From: Clostridiales bacterium
GTDB lineage: Bacteria; Bacillota_A; Clostridia; Oscillospirales; Oscillospiraceae
Assembly: GCA_004553625.1 (NCBI GenBank)
Contig: SFKX01000009.1
Coordinates: forward strand, 21,679-85,678
Length of the DNA: 64,000 bases
Direction: 5' to 3'
This document shows, piece by piece, positions 25,621-33,291 of the stretch. The position numbers were made by a program, and so were the translations under genes. The stretch's first letter is position 1. Each line of letters opens with the position of its first letter. The notes under the pieces were generated by a model. It saw nothing but the letters and a program-made list of their open reading frames with translations. It was not told where the DNA came from and ran no database searches.

Positions 25621-26639
25621 CAGTATATCGACCCGCTGTTCACTACGGGCTGCGCGTCGCGGTTGCCGCAGAGCACGACCAGCAGGTTCGACACCATCGC
25701 GGCCTTGCGCTCCTCGTCCAGGACCACTACCTCGTCCTCGCCCAGCTTGTCAATGGCCATCTTCACCATGCCCACAGCGCCGTCAACTATCTTCTGCCGT
25801 GCCGCGATTATCGCCGCCGCCTGCTGACGCTGCAGCATCGCCGCCGCTATCTCCTCAGCATAGGCCAGATGCGTGATCCTTACCTCCTCGACCACAATGC
25901 CCGCTTCCTCAACGCGCTTTTGCAGCTCGGCCTTCATGCTCTCCGCTATCTCGAGCGAGCTGCCGCGCAGCGACTTCTCGCTCGCCGCCCCGTCCTCGTC
26001 CTCGTCGAAGATGTCATAGGGATAGAGCCGCGCGATATTGCGGATGGTCGAGTCCGTCTGGATGGAGAGGAAGGACGGGTAGTCCTCCACGCAGAACACC
26101 GCCCGCGTCGGGTCCACAACGCGCCAGATGACCACCGCGCCGATTATGATGGGGTTGCCCAGCACGTCGTTCACCTTCTGCCTGCCGTTGTCCAGCGTCA
26201 TCGTCTTGAGCGACACGCGCTTTCTGCCGGACACTACGACCGGCGTGGAGCCTGCGCCGCCGTGCGCCTCCGCCTCTTTTGCCTTTTTCATCGCCTCGGC
26301 CGCGGCCTTGTCATACGCCGGGCTCACCGCTGAGCAAAAGGGGTTCACAAAGTAGAAGCCCGGCTCCTTCACCGTGCCGTGATAGCTGCCGAAGAGCGTC
26401 AGCACCAGCGCCTCGTTCGGCCGGACAGACTTCAGGCCGGCAAAGCATATAAGGTCCGCTATCAGCAGCACCGGACCCACCACAATGGCCAGAAGTCCAA
26501 AGAGAAGGCTTGACGACAGCAGCACCACGCCGCCTATCATCAGCAGTATGGAAACAACTATAAGTATCAGCTCAAGTATAAGTACCGGTATCCCCTGCGC
26601 GGGCTGCAGCACCCGCTCCTGTATGTCTGTGTTTTTCAT
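25620..26639 (-). CDS. SPFH/Band 7 (prohibitin-like) membrane protein
   Basis: 339 aa. After a short cytoplasmic start come two hydrophobic segments (about 18-72), then the SPFH domain (about 75-290) beginning SVRPNEALVLTLFGSYHGTV and including EPGFYFVNPF, and a helical C-terminus with EEIAAAMLQRQQAAAIIAARQ. SPFH proteins form large ring or cage assemblies at membranes and are tied to membrane domains, proteolysis control or stress. No NfeD or protease partner is adjacent; the only partner is the RHH-like protein downstream. GGAGG precedes the ATG. Confidence 0.9.
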   Translation of the reverse strand: MKNTDIQERVLQPAQGIPVLILELILIVVSILLMIGGVVLLSSSLLFGLLAIVVGPVLLIADLICFAGLKSVRPNEALVLTLFGSYHGTVKEPGFYFVNPFCSAVSPAYDKAAAEAMKKAKEAEAHGGAGSTPVVVSGRKRVSLKTMTLDNGRQKVNDVLGNPIIIGAVVIWRVVDPTRAVFCVEDYPSFLSIQTDSTIRNIARLYPYDIFDEDEDGAASEKSLRGSSLEIAESMKAELQKRVEEAGIVVEEVRITHLAYAEEIAAAMLQRQQAAAIIAARQKIVDGAVGMVKMAIDKLGEDEVVVLDEERKAAMVSNLLVVLCGNRDAQPVVNSGSIY

Positions 26640-26651
26640 TTTTCGGCCTCC

Positions 26652-26672
26652 ATGATATCATAATGATATCAT
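26652..26672. promoter_or_regulatory. Twin palindromic operator at the SPFH/RHH promoter
   Basis: ATGATATCAT occurs twice (26652-26661 and 26663-26672), separated by one base, so the centres are 11 bases, one helical turn, apart. The pair begins directly after the -10 and abuts the SPFH ribosome site. This is the geometry expected for two ribbon-helix-helix dimers side by side, so repression by the co-encoded RHH protein is inferred. Confidence 0.7.
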
Positions 26673-26673
26673 G

Positions 26674-26702
26674 ATAATACCATGCTCTTCCTCACCTGTC
26701 AA
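26674..26702 (-). promoter_or_regulatory. Promoter of the SPFH/RHH operon
   Basis: Minus strand TTGACA (26697-26702), 17-base spacer, TATTAT (26674-26679). The TGA of the -35 is the dinB stop codon, so the promoter uses the end of the upstream gene. Confidence 0.82.
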
Positions 26703-27934
26703 CCCAGTTTTCGCACGAACGAGAATTCCTCCTGTGCCGGCGGGACGGCCATGGCCGGATCGGCAAACACGGCGCCGCGCTGTACCGCGTCCAGGCCGTA
26801 GCGGCCGCGCAGACGGTCCACGGCAGCATCCAGGCGTCGCTGGCGCTCCAGGTCGGCCCGGTCAACGAACATGTCCAGCTGTTCCGGCGCGGAAGCCGGC
26901 GTCAGCTCCTCCGCACGGACGCCAAGGCTCCGCAGCGGTGCGGGCCATTCATGCGCCTCGCGCAGCAGTCCCAACGCGGCGCACAGAAGCTCGCGGTCGC
27001 AGTCCGTGTGGTGGGAGAGGCGGCGGCGGTGGCTGGCCCAGCTCAGCTCCGGCGAGCGCAGCTCCAGCGTGAGCACGCCTGCGCGCATACCCAGGCGGCG
27101 CAGCCGCGAACCCACACATTCGCAGAGGCTGACCACCACGGGCATAGCGTCCGCAAGGCTCCGCATATCCCGCGGCGTGGTGGTCCCATTGCCAACGCTC
27201 TTGGCCGGGGGATACTCGCCCTCGCGCAGTACCGGCGAGTCGTCCAGACCGTTCGCATAACAGTGCAGCAGCTCGCCCATCTTTCCCAGGCGCAGCTTCA
27301 GCATCCGGCAGTCCGCTCGGGCGATGTCGCCTATCGTCTTGATGCCCAGCGCCGCCAACTTCACCCGCGTCGAGCGCCCGACATACAGCAGTTCCTCCGC
27401 CGGGAGCGGCCAGACGATATCACGGTAGTTATCCCGACTTATGAGCGTCACCGCATCCGGCTTTCTGTAGTCCGAGCCCAGCTTGGCAAAGACCTTGTTC
27501 CAAGACACACCCACGCTGACGGTCAGCCCCAGCTCGCGCTTGACGCGGCGATTTATCTCCCGCGCCGCACTCAGGCCCTCCCCCGCGCGCAGGCAGCCCG
27601 TTATATCCAGCCAGCTCTCGTCTATGCCGAATGGCTCGCGCCTGTCCGTATAGTCCGAGTAGATCCGCTGCACCTCGCGCGAGTAGTGGATATAGCGCTC
27701 AAAATGCGGCGGGAGCACTACAAGCTCAGGGCACAAGCTCCGAGCCTGCCACAGCGTCATCCCCGTCTTGATCCCGGCCCTTTTCGCCTCCTCCGACTTT
27801 GCCAGGACTATCCCGTGACGCTTCTCCTCGTCCCCGCCCACCGCTACCGGCTTTCCCCTCAGCTCAGGATGGAACAGCAGCTCCACGCTCGCATAGCAGG
27901 CGTTTATATCCGAATGTAAAATGACCCTATCCAT
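26699..27934 (-). CDS. dinB: Y-family DNA polymerase IV
   Basis: 411 aa from ATG 27934. The polymerase carries the palm carboxylates in HSDINACYASVE and FGIDESWLDIT, a helix-hairpin-helix around LAALGIKTIGDIA, a little-finger domain and the beta-clamp-binding motif EQLDMF near the C-terminus. It performs error-prone lesion bypass. An in-frame ATG three codons earlier (27943) overlaps the -10 hexamer and so cannot be in the mRNA. The chosen ATG lies seven bases beyond the -10 and has no ribosome site, which predicts a leaderless mRNA. I see no LexA-type box at this promoter. Confidence 0.93.
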   Translation of the reverse strand: MDRVILHSDINACYASVELLFHPELRGKPVAVGGDEEKRHGIVLAKSEEAKRAGIKTGMTLWQARSLCPELVVLPPHFERYIHYSREVQRIYSDYTDRREPFGIDESWLDITGCLRAGEGLSAAREINRRVKRELGLTVSVGVSWNKVFAKLGSDYRKPDAVTLISRDNYRDIVWPLPAEELLYVGRSTRVKLAALGIKTIGDIARADCRMLKLRLGKMGELLHCYANGLDDSPVLREGEYPPAKSVGNGTTTPRDMRSLADAMPVVVSLCECVGSRLRRLGMRAGVLTLELRSPELSWASHRRRLSHHTDCDRELLCAALGLLREAHEWPAPLRSLGVRAEELTPASAPEQLDMFVDRADLERQRRLDAAVDRLRGRYGLDAVQRGAVFADPAMAVPPAQEEFSFVRKLG

Positions 27935-27941
27935 ATAAGAC

Positions 27942-27970
27942 ATTATAATATCTCACATGGATAGAGTCAA
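27942..27970 (-). promoter_or_regulatory. Promoter of dinB, predicting a leaderless mRNA
   Basis: Minus strand TTGACT (27965-27970), 17-base spacer, perfect TATAAT (27942-27947). Seven bases follow before the ATG at 27934, so the transcript would start at or next to the start codon. Confidence 0.75.
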
Positions 27971-27977
27971 CGAAAAA

Positions 27978-28616
27978 TTATCTTATCAGGATATTTTCAA
28001 GCTCTTCTGCTGTCTGAGCAAGATATATCGCTCCGGCGGACAGCAGTTCACCCGGCTCGGCATAGCCCCAGGAGACACCTACGCAGGGGATGCCGCATTT
28101 TTTTGCGCCGAGAACGTCGTTGTCCCTGTCCCCGACCATGACAGCGTCCCGGCCGCCAAAGCGGTCCAGGAGTTCGGCTATGACCTCCCACTTTTGACTG
28201 CGCGTACCGTCAAACTCGCTGCCGAGCACGTCGTCAAAGAGCGAACCCAGGCCGTGCTGCTCCAGGATGTCTACGGTGAACTTCGTGGGTTTGCCCGTGG
28301 CAACAACGGCCTTTCTGCCGCTCGCTCGGAGCTTTCGCACCAGCTCCGGCACACCCGGGTAGACCGAACATTCCGTGAGGCCCTCTTTTGAATAGCGCTC
28401 GCGGTATTTTGCCGTCATCGCCTCGGCGGTCACAGTGTCCACGCCGTAGCGGCGCATAAAGCTCTCGCGCAGCGGCGGGCCGACAAAACTGCGAAGCGCA
28501 CGGTAGTCCGGCTCGCTGAATCCGAAGCTCTCCGCCGCGTATTGGACGGACTTCATTATCCCCTCGCCGGTGTCAAACACCGTGCCGTCAAAATCAAAAA
28601 GTATGGTCTTATACAC
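27978..28616 (-). CDS. HAD-superfamily phosphatase (phosphoglycolate phosphatase-like)
   Basis: 212 aa from GTG 28616, which has GGGGTGAG five bases upstream. HAD motif I is LFDFDGTVFDTGEG, motif II is VVATGKP, and motifs III/IV are found around KWEVIAELL and MVGDRDNDVLGAKK. A helical C1 cap lies between motifs I and II. The family hydrolyses small phosphate esters such as phosphoglycolate or nucleoside monophosphates; the substrate cannot be told. Monocistronic from a perfect-consensus promoter. An ATG far upstream (28742) would read through the divergent gene start and is rejected. Confidence 0.87.
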   Translation of the reverse strand: MYKTILFDFDGTVFDTGEGIMKSVQYAAESFGFSEPDYRALRSFVGPPLRESFMRRYGVDTVTAEAMTAKYRERYSKEGLTECSVYPGVPELVRKLRASGRKAVVATGKPTKFTVDILEQHGLGSLFDDVLGSEFDGTRSQKWEVIAELLDRFGGRDAVMVGDRDNDVLGAKKCGIPCVGVSWGYAEPGELLSAGAIYLAQTAEELENILIR

Positions 28617-28637
28617 TGTTCTCACCCCGCTTTGGGA

Positions 28638-28666
28638 ATTATAACCCCGCCTGCGTCCGTTGTCAA
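28638..28666 (-). promoter_or_regulatory. Perfect-consensus sigma-A promoter of the HAD gene
   Basis: Minus strand TTGACA (28661-28666), 17-base spacer, TATAAT (28638-28643). Predicted start near 28631, 15 bases before the GTG, with the ribosome site in between. The -35 overlaps that of a weaker promoter facing the other way. Confidence 0.85.
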
Positions 28667-28689
28667 TCGCGCTGGCTGCGGCATAAAGT
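28660..28689 (+). promoter_or_regulatory. Weak divergent promoter of the PRK06851-type gene
   Basis: TTGTCA (28660-28665), 18-base spacer, TAAAGT (28684-28689). The predicted start near 28697 excludes an ATG at 28699 as efficient start and favours ATG 28723. Confidence 0.4.
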
Positions 28690-28722
28690 GTAGGGAAAAT
28701 GACTTTTGAGGGGTATGGATAT

Positions 28723-29805
28723 ATGGAAAAGCAGCAAATCACGCGCTGGTTTCTGGGCGCAAACTCCGGGAACGGTTTCAGCTCGCTTTACGAGGGCTTC
28801 TGCCGGGGCGACGGGGACTTCCTGCGGGTCATCAAGGGCGGACCCGGCTGCGGGAAGTCCACATTCATGCGGCGCATAGGTGAGGCGGCGGAGGCCCGGG
28901 GCCTGGAGGTGGAGTACATCCTCTGCTCCGGCGATCCCGATTCTCTGGACGGCGTCTATATTCCCGCGCTGCGCCTGGGCTATGCGGACGGCACCGCACC
29001 ACACATCATGGACCCGGAATGCTTCGGCGCGAGCGGGGATTACCTCAACTTGGGAGCATATTGCAACACAGCCGCGCTCCGGGACAGGGCTCTTGAGCTC
29101 GAGCTTTTGACTCTCAGCTACCGCAAGCGCTATGCCAGGGCCTATTCCCTGCTCCGCGCCGCCGCGAACGCATCGCCCGCAGTCTCGGGAGCCTACATTG
29201 CAGAGGCTGACAGAGCCGCTGCCGCAAAGCGCGCCGCCTCGATGGCGGGCCGGGAACTGCCGCGAGCTAAAAAAAATACGCCCCGCGGTCACGTAACGCG
29301 CAGATTTTTGGGCGGCGCCACCTGCCAGGGTCGCGTGTTCCTGACTGGTACACTGCCTCAGCTCTGCGAGCGCATATACAGGCTCGAGAACACTCTTGGC
29401 CTCGGCTCCGTATTCATTGATGCGATGGCTGATGAGGCGCTCATGCGCGGCTTTGACGTGACGCTCTGCCCGAACTGGCTCGATCCCAGCTTGAACGAGG
29501 CGCTTGCCATCCCCGAGCTGGGTCTGGGCTTTGTGGCGGACTGCGGCGACAACGCAACCCTGCCCGACACCTGCCGCTGCCTCCACCTGGATTCCCTGCC
29601 GGACGCCGCCTCCAGCCGCTCCGCCAGAAAAAAATTCCGGGCCGAGGCCAGGTTGGCCAAAGAGCTAACTGACCTGGCTATTAACAGTCTTGGCCAGGCA
29701 AAGCAGCTGCATGATCAGCTCGAGTCCGTCTGTCTGTCTTACGTCAATTTCACAGAACTGAGCGAGGCGGCAGGCCGAGAATTGGCCCGTCTGCGCCTCG
29801 GATAA
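28723..29805 (+). CDS. PRK06851-family P-loop ATPase with a degenerate second half
   Basis: 360 aa from ATG 28723 (GAGGGG about nine bases upstream); ATG 28699 would add eight residues. The first half begins ITRWFLGANSGNGF and has a clean P-loop, GGPGCGKST. The second half (from about residue 190) repeats the pattern with RRFLGGATCQGR and FLTGTLPQLCERI, where the aligned P-loop has lost GKS/T. Other shared blocks are DPDSLDGVYIPALRLGY and DPSLNEALAIPELGLGF. The family is conserved in endospore-forming Firmicutes and has no established function, which hints at a spore-forming host. Monocistronic with its own terminator. Confidence 0.8.
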   Translation: MEKQQITRWFLGANSGNGFSSLYEGFCRGDGDFLRVIKGGPGCGKSTFMRRIGEAAEARGLEVEYILCSGDPDSLDGVYIPALRLGYADGTAPHIMDPECFGASGDYLNLGAYCNTAALRDRALELELLTLSYRKRYARAYSLLRAAANASPAVSGAYIAEADRAAAAKRAASMAGRELPRAKKNTPRGHVTRRFLGGATCQGRVFLTGTLPQLCERIYRLENTLGLGSVFIDAMADEALMRGFDVTLCPNWLDPSLNEALAIPELGLGFVADCGDNATLPDTCRCLHLDSLPDAASSRSARKKFRAEARLAKELTDLAINSLGQAKQLHDQLESVCLSYVNFTELSEAAGRELARLRLG

Positions 29806-29810
29806 ACCAT

Positions 29811-29848
29811 TGCCGCCGTCAGTTATACCTGCCGGCGGCACTTTTTTC
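29811..29848 (+). terminator. Terminator after the PRK06851-type gene
   Basis: Stem TGCCGCCG (29811-29818) with CGGCGGCA (29833-29840), then CTTTTTTC. The following 150 bases are A+T-rich and hold only the promoter of the PAS regulator. Confidence 0.85.
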
Positions 29849-30002
29849 ATTTCAAGTGCTGCTTGGTTAAACAAACAAAATTTCCGTCCGGCGCCCGCTT
29901 ATTTCGGGTAAATTATTCAATAAACAGGTACTAAAAGCCAATATTTAGCCGGTTAAGTTGAAAAAAGCCTGAATTATTCACCTTAATATCCAAACAAAAA
30001 GT

Positions 30003-30031
30003 TTGACACGCCTTTAATATCGTGCTACAAT
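30003..30031 (+). promoter_or_regulatory. Promoter of the PAS/HTH regulator and perhaps the peptide operon
   Basis: TTGACA (30003-30008), 17-base spacer, TACAAT (30026-30031). The predicted start near 30038 leaves a leader of about 60 bases to GTG 30098. I find no clear second promoter in the 51 bases between the regulator and the first amidohydrolase, so read-through is likely. Confidence 0.8.
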
Positions 30032-30097
30032 CGGGAAAAATGTTTGTCGAAATTCAATAGCGATCCATATATTCTACAAAATAAGGGTGTGTATTCT

Positions 30098-30715
30098 GTG
30101 GAAAATATTCAGGATAGCAAGGACTTTCTGGCCAGGCTGGCCGCCAATTTATCCAAGCAATTCGGCAGGTGCTGCGAGGTTGCTGTACACGAATTTAAAG
30201 GCGACGATTTGGTAATCACCCACATTGAAAACGGCTATGTGACCGGGCGCAAGGCCGGGGACATAAGCACCAACGAATTTCTGGATGAATTCTTCGAGAA
30301 GGATTTCATCCGCAACCCGGTATACAATCTCAAGACCCGCGACGGGCGCGATCTTCTTTCTTCGACCACGTATATCAAGGACGGCGATAGCATAACCGGC
30401 TTTGTCTGCGTAAACTTCGATATCAGCGAACTGCAGGGAATCTCCCGCGCGCTGGACTGGGCGGTAAGCGACAGGACCGGACGCGACCTGAGCGACGTAA
30501 ACGAAGTGCTCGAATATCACCTTAGCGCATGTGAGCAGCTCATCGGCAAGAGTCCCGAGCAGATGGACAGGGCGGACAAGTTCCGCGCGGTTGAGTATCT
30601 CGAGAGCAAGCACGTATTCCTTATAACAAAATCCAGCGTGCGCGTCTGCGAGTATCTCAACATCACTAAATACAGTCTCTATACGTTCCTGGACGAAATA
30701 CGCAAGAATAAATAA
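30098..30715 (+). CDS. YheO/DauR-type transcriptional regulator (PAS-like + HTH)
   Basis: 205 aa from GTG 30098, with AAGGG ten bases upstream. A TTG at 30044 would extend the frame by 18 residues but lies only six bases from the predicted transcription start. The N-terminal half is a YheO-like PAS domain (LAANLSKQFGRCCEVAVHEF, then DGDSITGFVCVNFDIS), the C-terminal end a DauR/HTH_22-like helix-turn-helix (HVFLITKSSVRVCEYLNITK followed by SLYTFLDEIR). Relatives sense small molecules and control amino acid or peptide genes. Its position just ahead of the amidohydrolase-Dpp operon, in the same direction, suggests that it controls that operon. Confidence 0.85.
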   Translation: MENIQDSKDFLARLAANLSKQFGRCCEVAVHEFKGDDLVITHIENGYVTGRKAGDISTNEFLDEFFEKDFIRNPVYNLKTRDGRDLLSSTTYIKDGDSITGFVCVNFDISELQGISRALDWAVSDRTGRDLSDVNEVLEYHLSACEQLIGKSPEQMDRADKFRAVEYLESKHVFLITKSSVRVCEYLNITKYSLYTFLDEIRKNK

Positions 30716-30766
30716 TCCGGGCGCGCGAGGGGAAATATCTATTGTTGGAATGTCAGGAGGTATCGA

Positions 30767-32032
30767 ATGAAAAAGCTCATCTTGTGCAAGCGATTGTTTA
30801 CGGCTGAGACTGACGCGGTATTGGAGGATATGGCCATTCTCCTTGAGGACAACCTTATTGCCGGGGTATTTCCGGCGCGCGAGGCGGGCGGCCGCGGGGA
30901 ATATGACGAGGTCATAGACCTGAGCGACAGTTTCGTTATGCCGGGCCTGTTTGACTGCCACACCCATGTTGCGGTCAACGGAGGCTTCGACGAGCTGGGG
31001 GACGACATTCGGTACTCCCGTCTGCCCGCTACCTATGCTCTCCGTGGAATCACTTACGCCGAGGCGGACCTGATGGCTGGATTTACTTCCATACGCGACG
31101 TCGGCTGCTGCCCCGAGTGGGCGGACGTCGCCATCCGCGACGCCATCGACCGCGGCGCCTATCCCGGCCCGAGAATGATGGTAGCCGGACTTACGCTCAA
31201 CGCCGCCGGCGGTCACGGTGACAACGGCTTCCTGCCGCCCTACTCCGCTCTGGGCAAGGACAACGTCCGCGCCATAATCTGCGGCCCCGACCAGGCGCGT
31301 CAGGCAGCCAGAATGAACTTCAAGTACGGCGCGAGCTGCCTGAAGTTCATGGCTACTTTTGGTGTTCTCTCCAACAGCGACGACCCCGGTCCTCAGGAGC
31401 TCACCTATGAGGAAATGCGCGCAGCTATCGAGATAGCCGAGTTCCGCGGCTTCACCTCCTGCGCACACGCAGAGGGCAGGACCGGCATAAACGTCGCCGT
31501 CCGCGCGGGCGTCACCTCCATCGAGCACGGCGTGTTCATGGACGAAGAGACCGCCGATCTCATGGTTGAGCGTGGAACCTTCCTGGTCCCGACTCTTATC
31601 ACTATGAAGCGTATGCTGGACATGATGCGCCCCGGCGATTTCCCGGCGCACATTGAGGACAAGATCCGCCGCTGCGCCGCCATCCACGCCAAGACCATCA
31701 ACATGGCCTATCGCAAGGGCGTCAAGATCGCCTTTGGTACTGACGTGGGCGCTCCCTATCTCCCGCACGGCTCGCAGGCCGAGGAGTTCGAGTGCATGGT
31801 CCACGACGCCGGCATGAAGCCGGAGCACGCGCTCCAGGCCGCCACCCGCGTTTCCGCCGAGACCCTCCACTGGGCCGACAGGCTCGGCACCATCACTCCG
31901 GGCAAGCTGGCCGACATCATTGCCGTCAAGGGTGACCCCATAAAGGACATCTCCGTCATGCGCGACGTCGGCTTTGTCATGAAGGACGGCGCTGTCTGCA
32001 AAAATGAGTTCGCGGAGGTGAGCGCGAAATGA
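30767..32032 (+). CDS. Metal-dependent amidohydrolase, prolidase-like (first paralogue)
   Basis: 421 aa. Amidohydrolase superfamily TIM barrel with a small beta-sandwich formed by both ends. Metal site: His65 and His67 (FDCHTHVAVNG), a Lys in KYGASCLKFMATFG that is likely carboxylated, His residues in CAHAEGRTG and SIEHGVF, and Asp in IAFGTDVGAPY. This pattern fits the imidazolonepropionase/Xaa-Pro dipeptidase-like branch (COG1228), which cleaves peptide-like C-N bonds, including N-acyl or Xaa-Pro substrates. AGGAGGT precedes the ATG. It overlaps the second paralogue by four bases. Cytoplasmic, no signal peptide. Confidence 0.88.
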   Translation: MKKLILCKRLFTAETDAVLEDMAILLEDNLIAGVFPAREAGGRGEYDEVIDLSDSFVMPGLFDCHTHVAVNGGFDELGDDIRYSRLPATYALRGITYAEADLMAGFTSIRDVGCCPEWADVAIRDAIDRGAYPGPRMMVAGLTLNAAGGHGDNGFLPPYSALGKDNVRAIICGPDQARQAARMNFKYGASCLKFMATFGVLSNSDDPGPQELTYEEMRAAIEIAEFRGFTSCAHAEGRTGINVAVRAGVTSIEHGVFMDEETADLMVERGTFLVPTLITMKRMLDMMRPGDFPAHIEDKIRRCAAIHAKTINMAYRKGVKIAFGTDVGAPYLPHGSQAEEFECMVHDAGMKPEHALQAATRVSAETLHWADRLGTITPGKLADIIAVKGDPIKDISVMRDVGFVMKDGAVCKNEFAEVSAK

Positions 32033-33291
32033 AAACCATTATCCTTTGCAAAAAGCTCTTCACTGCGGAGACCGACTTCGCTCAGGAAAACATGGCCGTA
32101 ATCCTCGAGGACAACAAGATAGCCGACGTTGTCCGCAGAGACGAGGTCGGCAGCCTCGACAGTTTTGACAGTGTCATCGACCTTTCGGACAAGTTCGTAC
32201 TGCCCGGACTCTTTGACTGCCACGCTCACTGCGCTTTCAACGGCAGCTTTGAAGAACTCTCCGACCAGTATATGTGCTCCAGCTCCGGACCGAAGATCTC
32301 CCTGCTTGCCATACGCAATCTGCAGGACGACCTCATGGCAGGTTTCACCTCCATCCGCGACGTCGGCTGCTGCCCGGACTGGGCGGACATTGCCATCCGC
32401 GACGCGATAAACGAGGGTTATCACTGGGGTCCGCGCATGTCCGTCGTCGGCCTGACGATAAATGCTGTCGGCGGTCACGGCGACAACCACCTGCTCCCCT
32501 CCTACTCCAGCCTCGGCACCGACAGAGTGCGCGCCATCATCTGCGGCGCGGACCAGGCGCGCCAGGCCGCAAGGATCAACTTCAAGTACGGCGCAGACGG
32601 CATCAAGTTCATGTCCACCTACGGCGTCATGACCCCGGGCGACGACCCCGGTCCTCAGGAGCTCACCTATGACGAAATGCGCGCCATAGTTGAAGTCGCT
32701 GACTTCCGCGGCGGCTACACCTGCACCCACGCCCACGGCCTTAACGGCATAAAGTGCGCGGTCCGCGCGGGCGTCACCTCCATCGAGCACGGCACCTTCA
32801 TAGACGAAGAGGCCGCTGAGATGATGGTCGAACGCGGCACCTTCCTGGTCCCGACTCTGGTGGTCGATCCCAGGATGTTCCGCCACATGAAGCCGGGCGA
32901 AATAAAGCCCAATGTCATCGCCAAGGCCAAGCGCTGCACTGAAGTCCACGCCAAAAATATCGGCATGGCCTACCGCAAGGGCGTCAAGGTCGCCTTCGGT
33001 ACCGACGTCTGCGCTCCCTACCTCTACCACGGCACCCAGGCCGAGGAGTTCGTCTACATGGTGAACGAGGCCGGAATGAAGCCCGCTCATGCCCTTCACT
33101 CCGCTACGCGCATTGCTTCCGAGCTCCTGCGCTGGGATAACAAGCTCGGCACCATCACGCCGGGCAAGCTCGCTGATATAATCGCCGTCCCTGGCGACCC
33201 GCTTGAGGATATCAGCGTCATGCAACATGTTACCTTCGTCATGAAAGACGGTAAGGTATATAAAAACCAAGCTGAGGAGGAAATGAAATGA
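32029..33291 (+). CDS. Metal-dependent amidohydrolase, prolidase-like (second paralogue)
   Basis: 420 aa, collinear with the gene before it and similar along the whole length (shared blocks include SIRDVGCCP, DDPGPQELTY and ITPGKLADIIAV), so a tandem duplication. The metal site is also complete: His65/His67 in FDCHAHCAFNG, KYGADGIKFMSTYG, HAHGLNG, SIEHGTF and AFGTDVCAPY. The differences cluster near the active site (HAHCAF against HTHVAV; CTHAHGLNG against CAHAEGRTG), which suggests a changed substrate rather than loss of activity. It overlaps both neighbours by four bases, so all three are translationally coupled. Confidence 0.88.
   Translation: MKTIILCKKLFTAETDFAQENMAVILEDNKIADVVRRDEVGSLDSFDSVIDLSDKFVLPGLFDCHAHCAFNGSFEELSDQYMCSSSGPKISLLAIRNLQDDLMAGFTSIRDVGCCPDWADIAIRDAINEGYHWGPRMSVVGLTINAVGGHGDNHLLPSYSSLGTDRVRAIICGADQARQAARINFKYGADGIKFMSTYGVMTPGDDPGPQELTYDEMRAIVEVADFRGGYTCTHAHGLNGIKCAVRAGVTSIEHGTFIDEEAAEMMVERGTFLVPTLVVDPRMFRHMKPGEIKPNVIAKAKRCTEVHAKNIGMAYRKGVKVAFGTDVCAPYLYHGTQAEEFVYMVNEAGMKPAHALHSATRIASELLRWDNKLGTITPGKLADIIAVPGDPLEDISVMQHVTFVMKDGKVYKNQAEEEMK

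Noticed and set aside
27941..27943. First in-frame ATG of dinB as the start codon
   Set aside because: It overlaps the TATAAT -10 hexamer and would not be in the transcript; the ATG at 27934 is used instead.
27942..27990. LexA/SOS box at the dinB promoter
   Set aside because: I looked for a Firmicutes-type GAAC-N4-GTTC site around the promoter and saw none.
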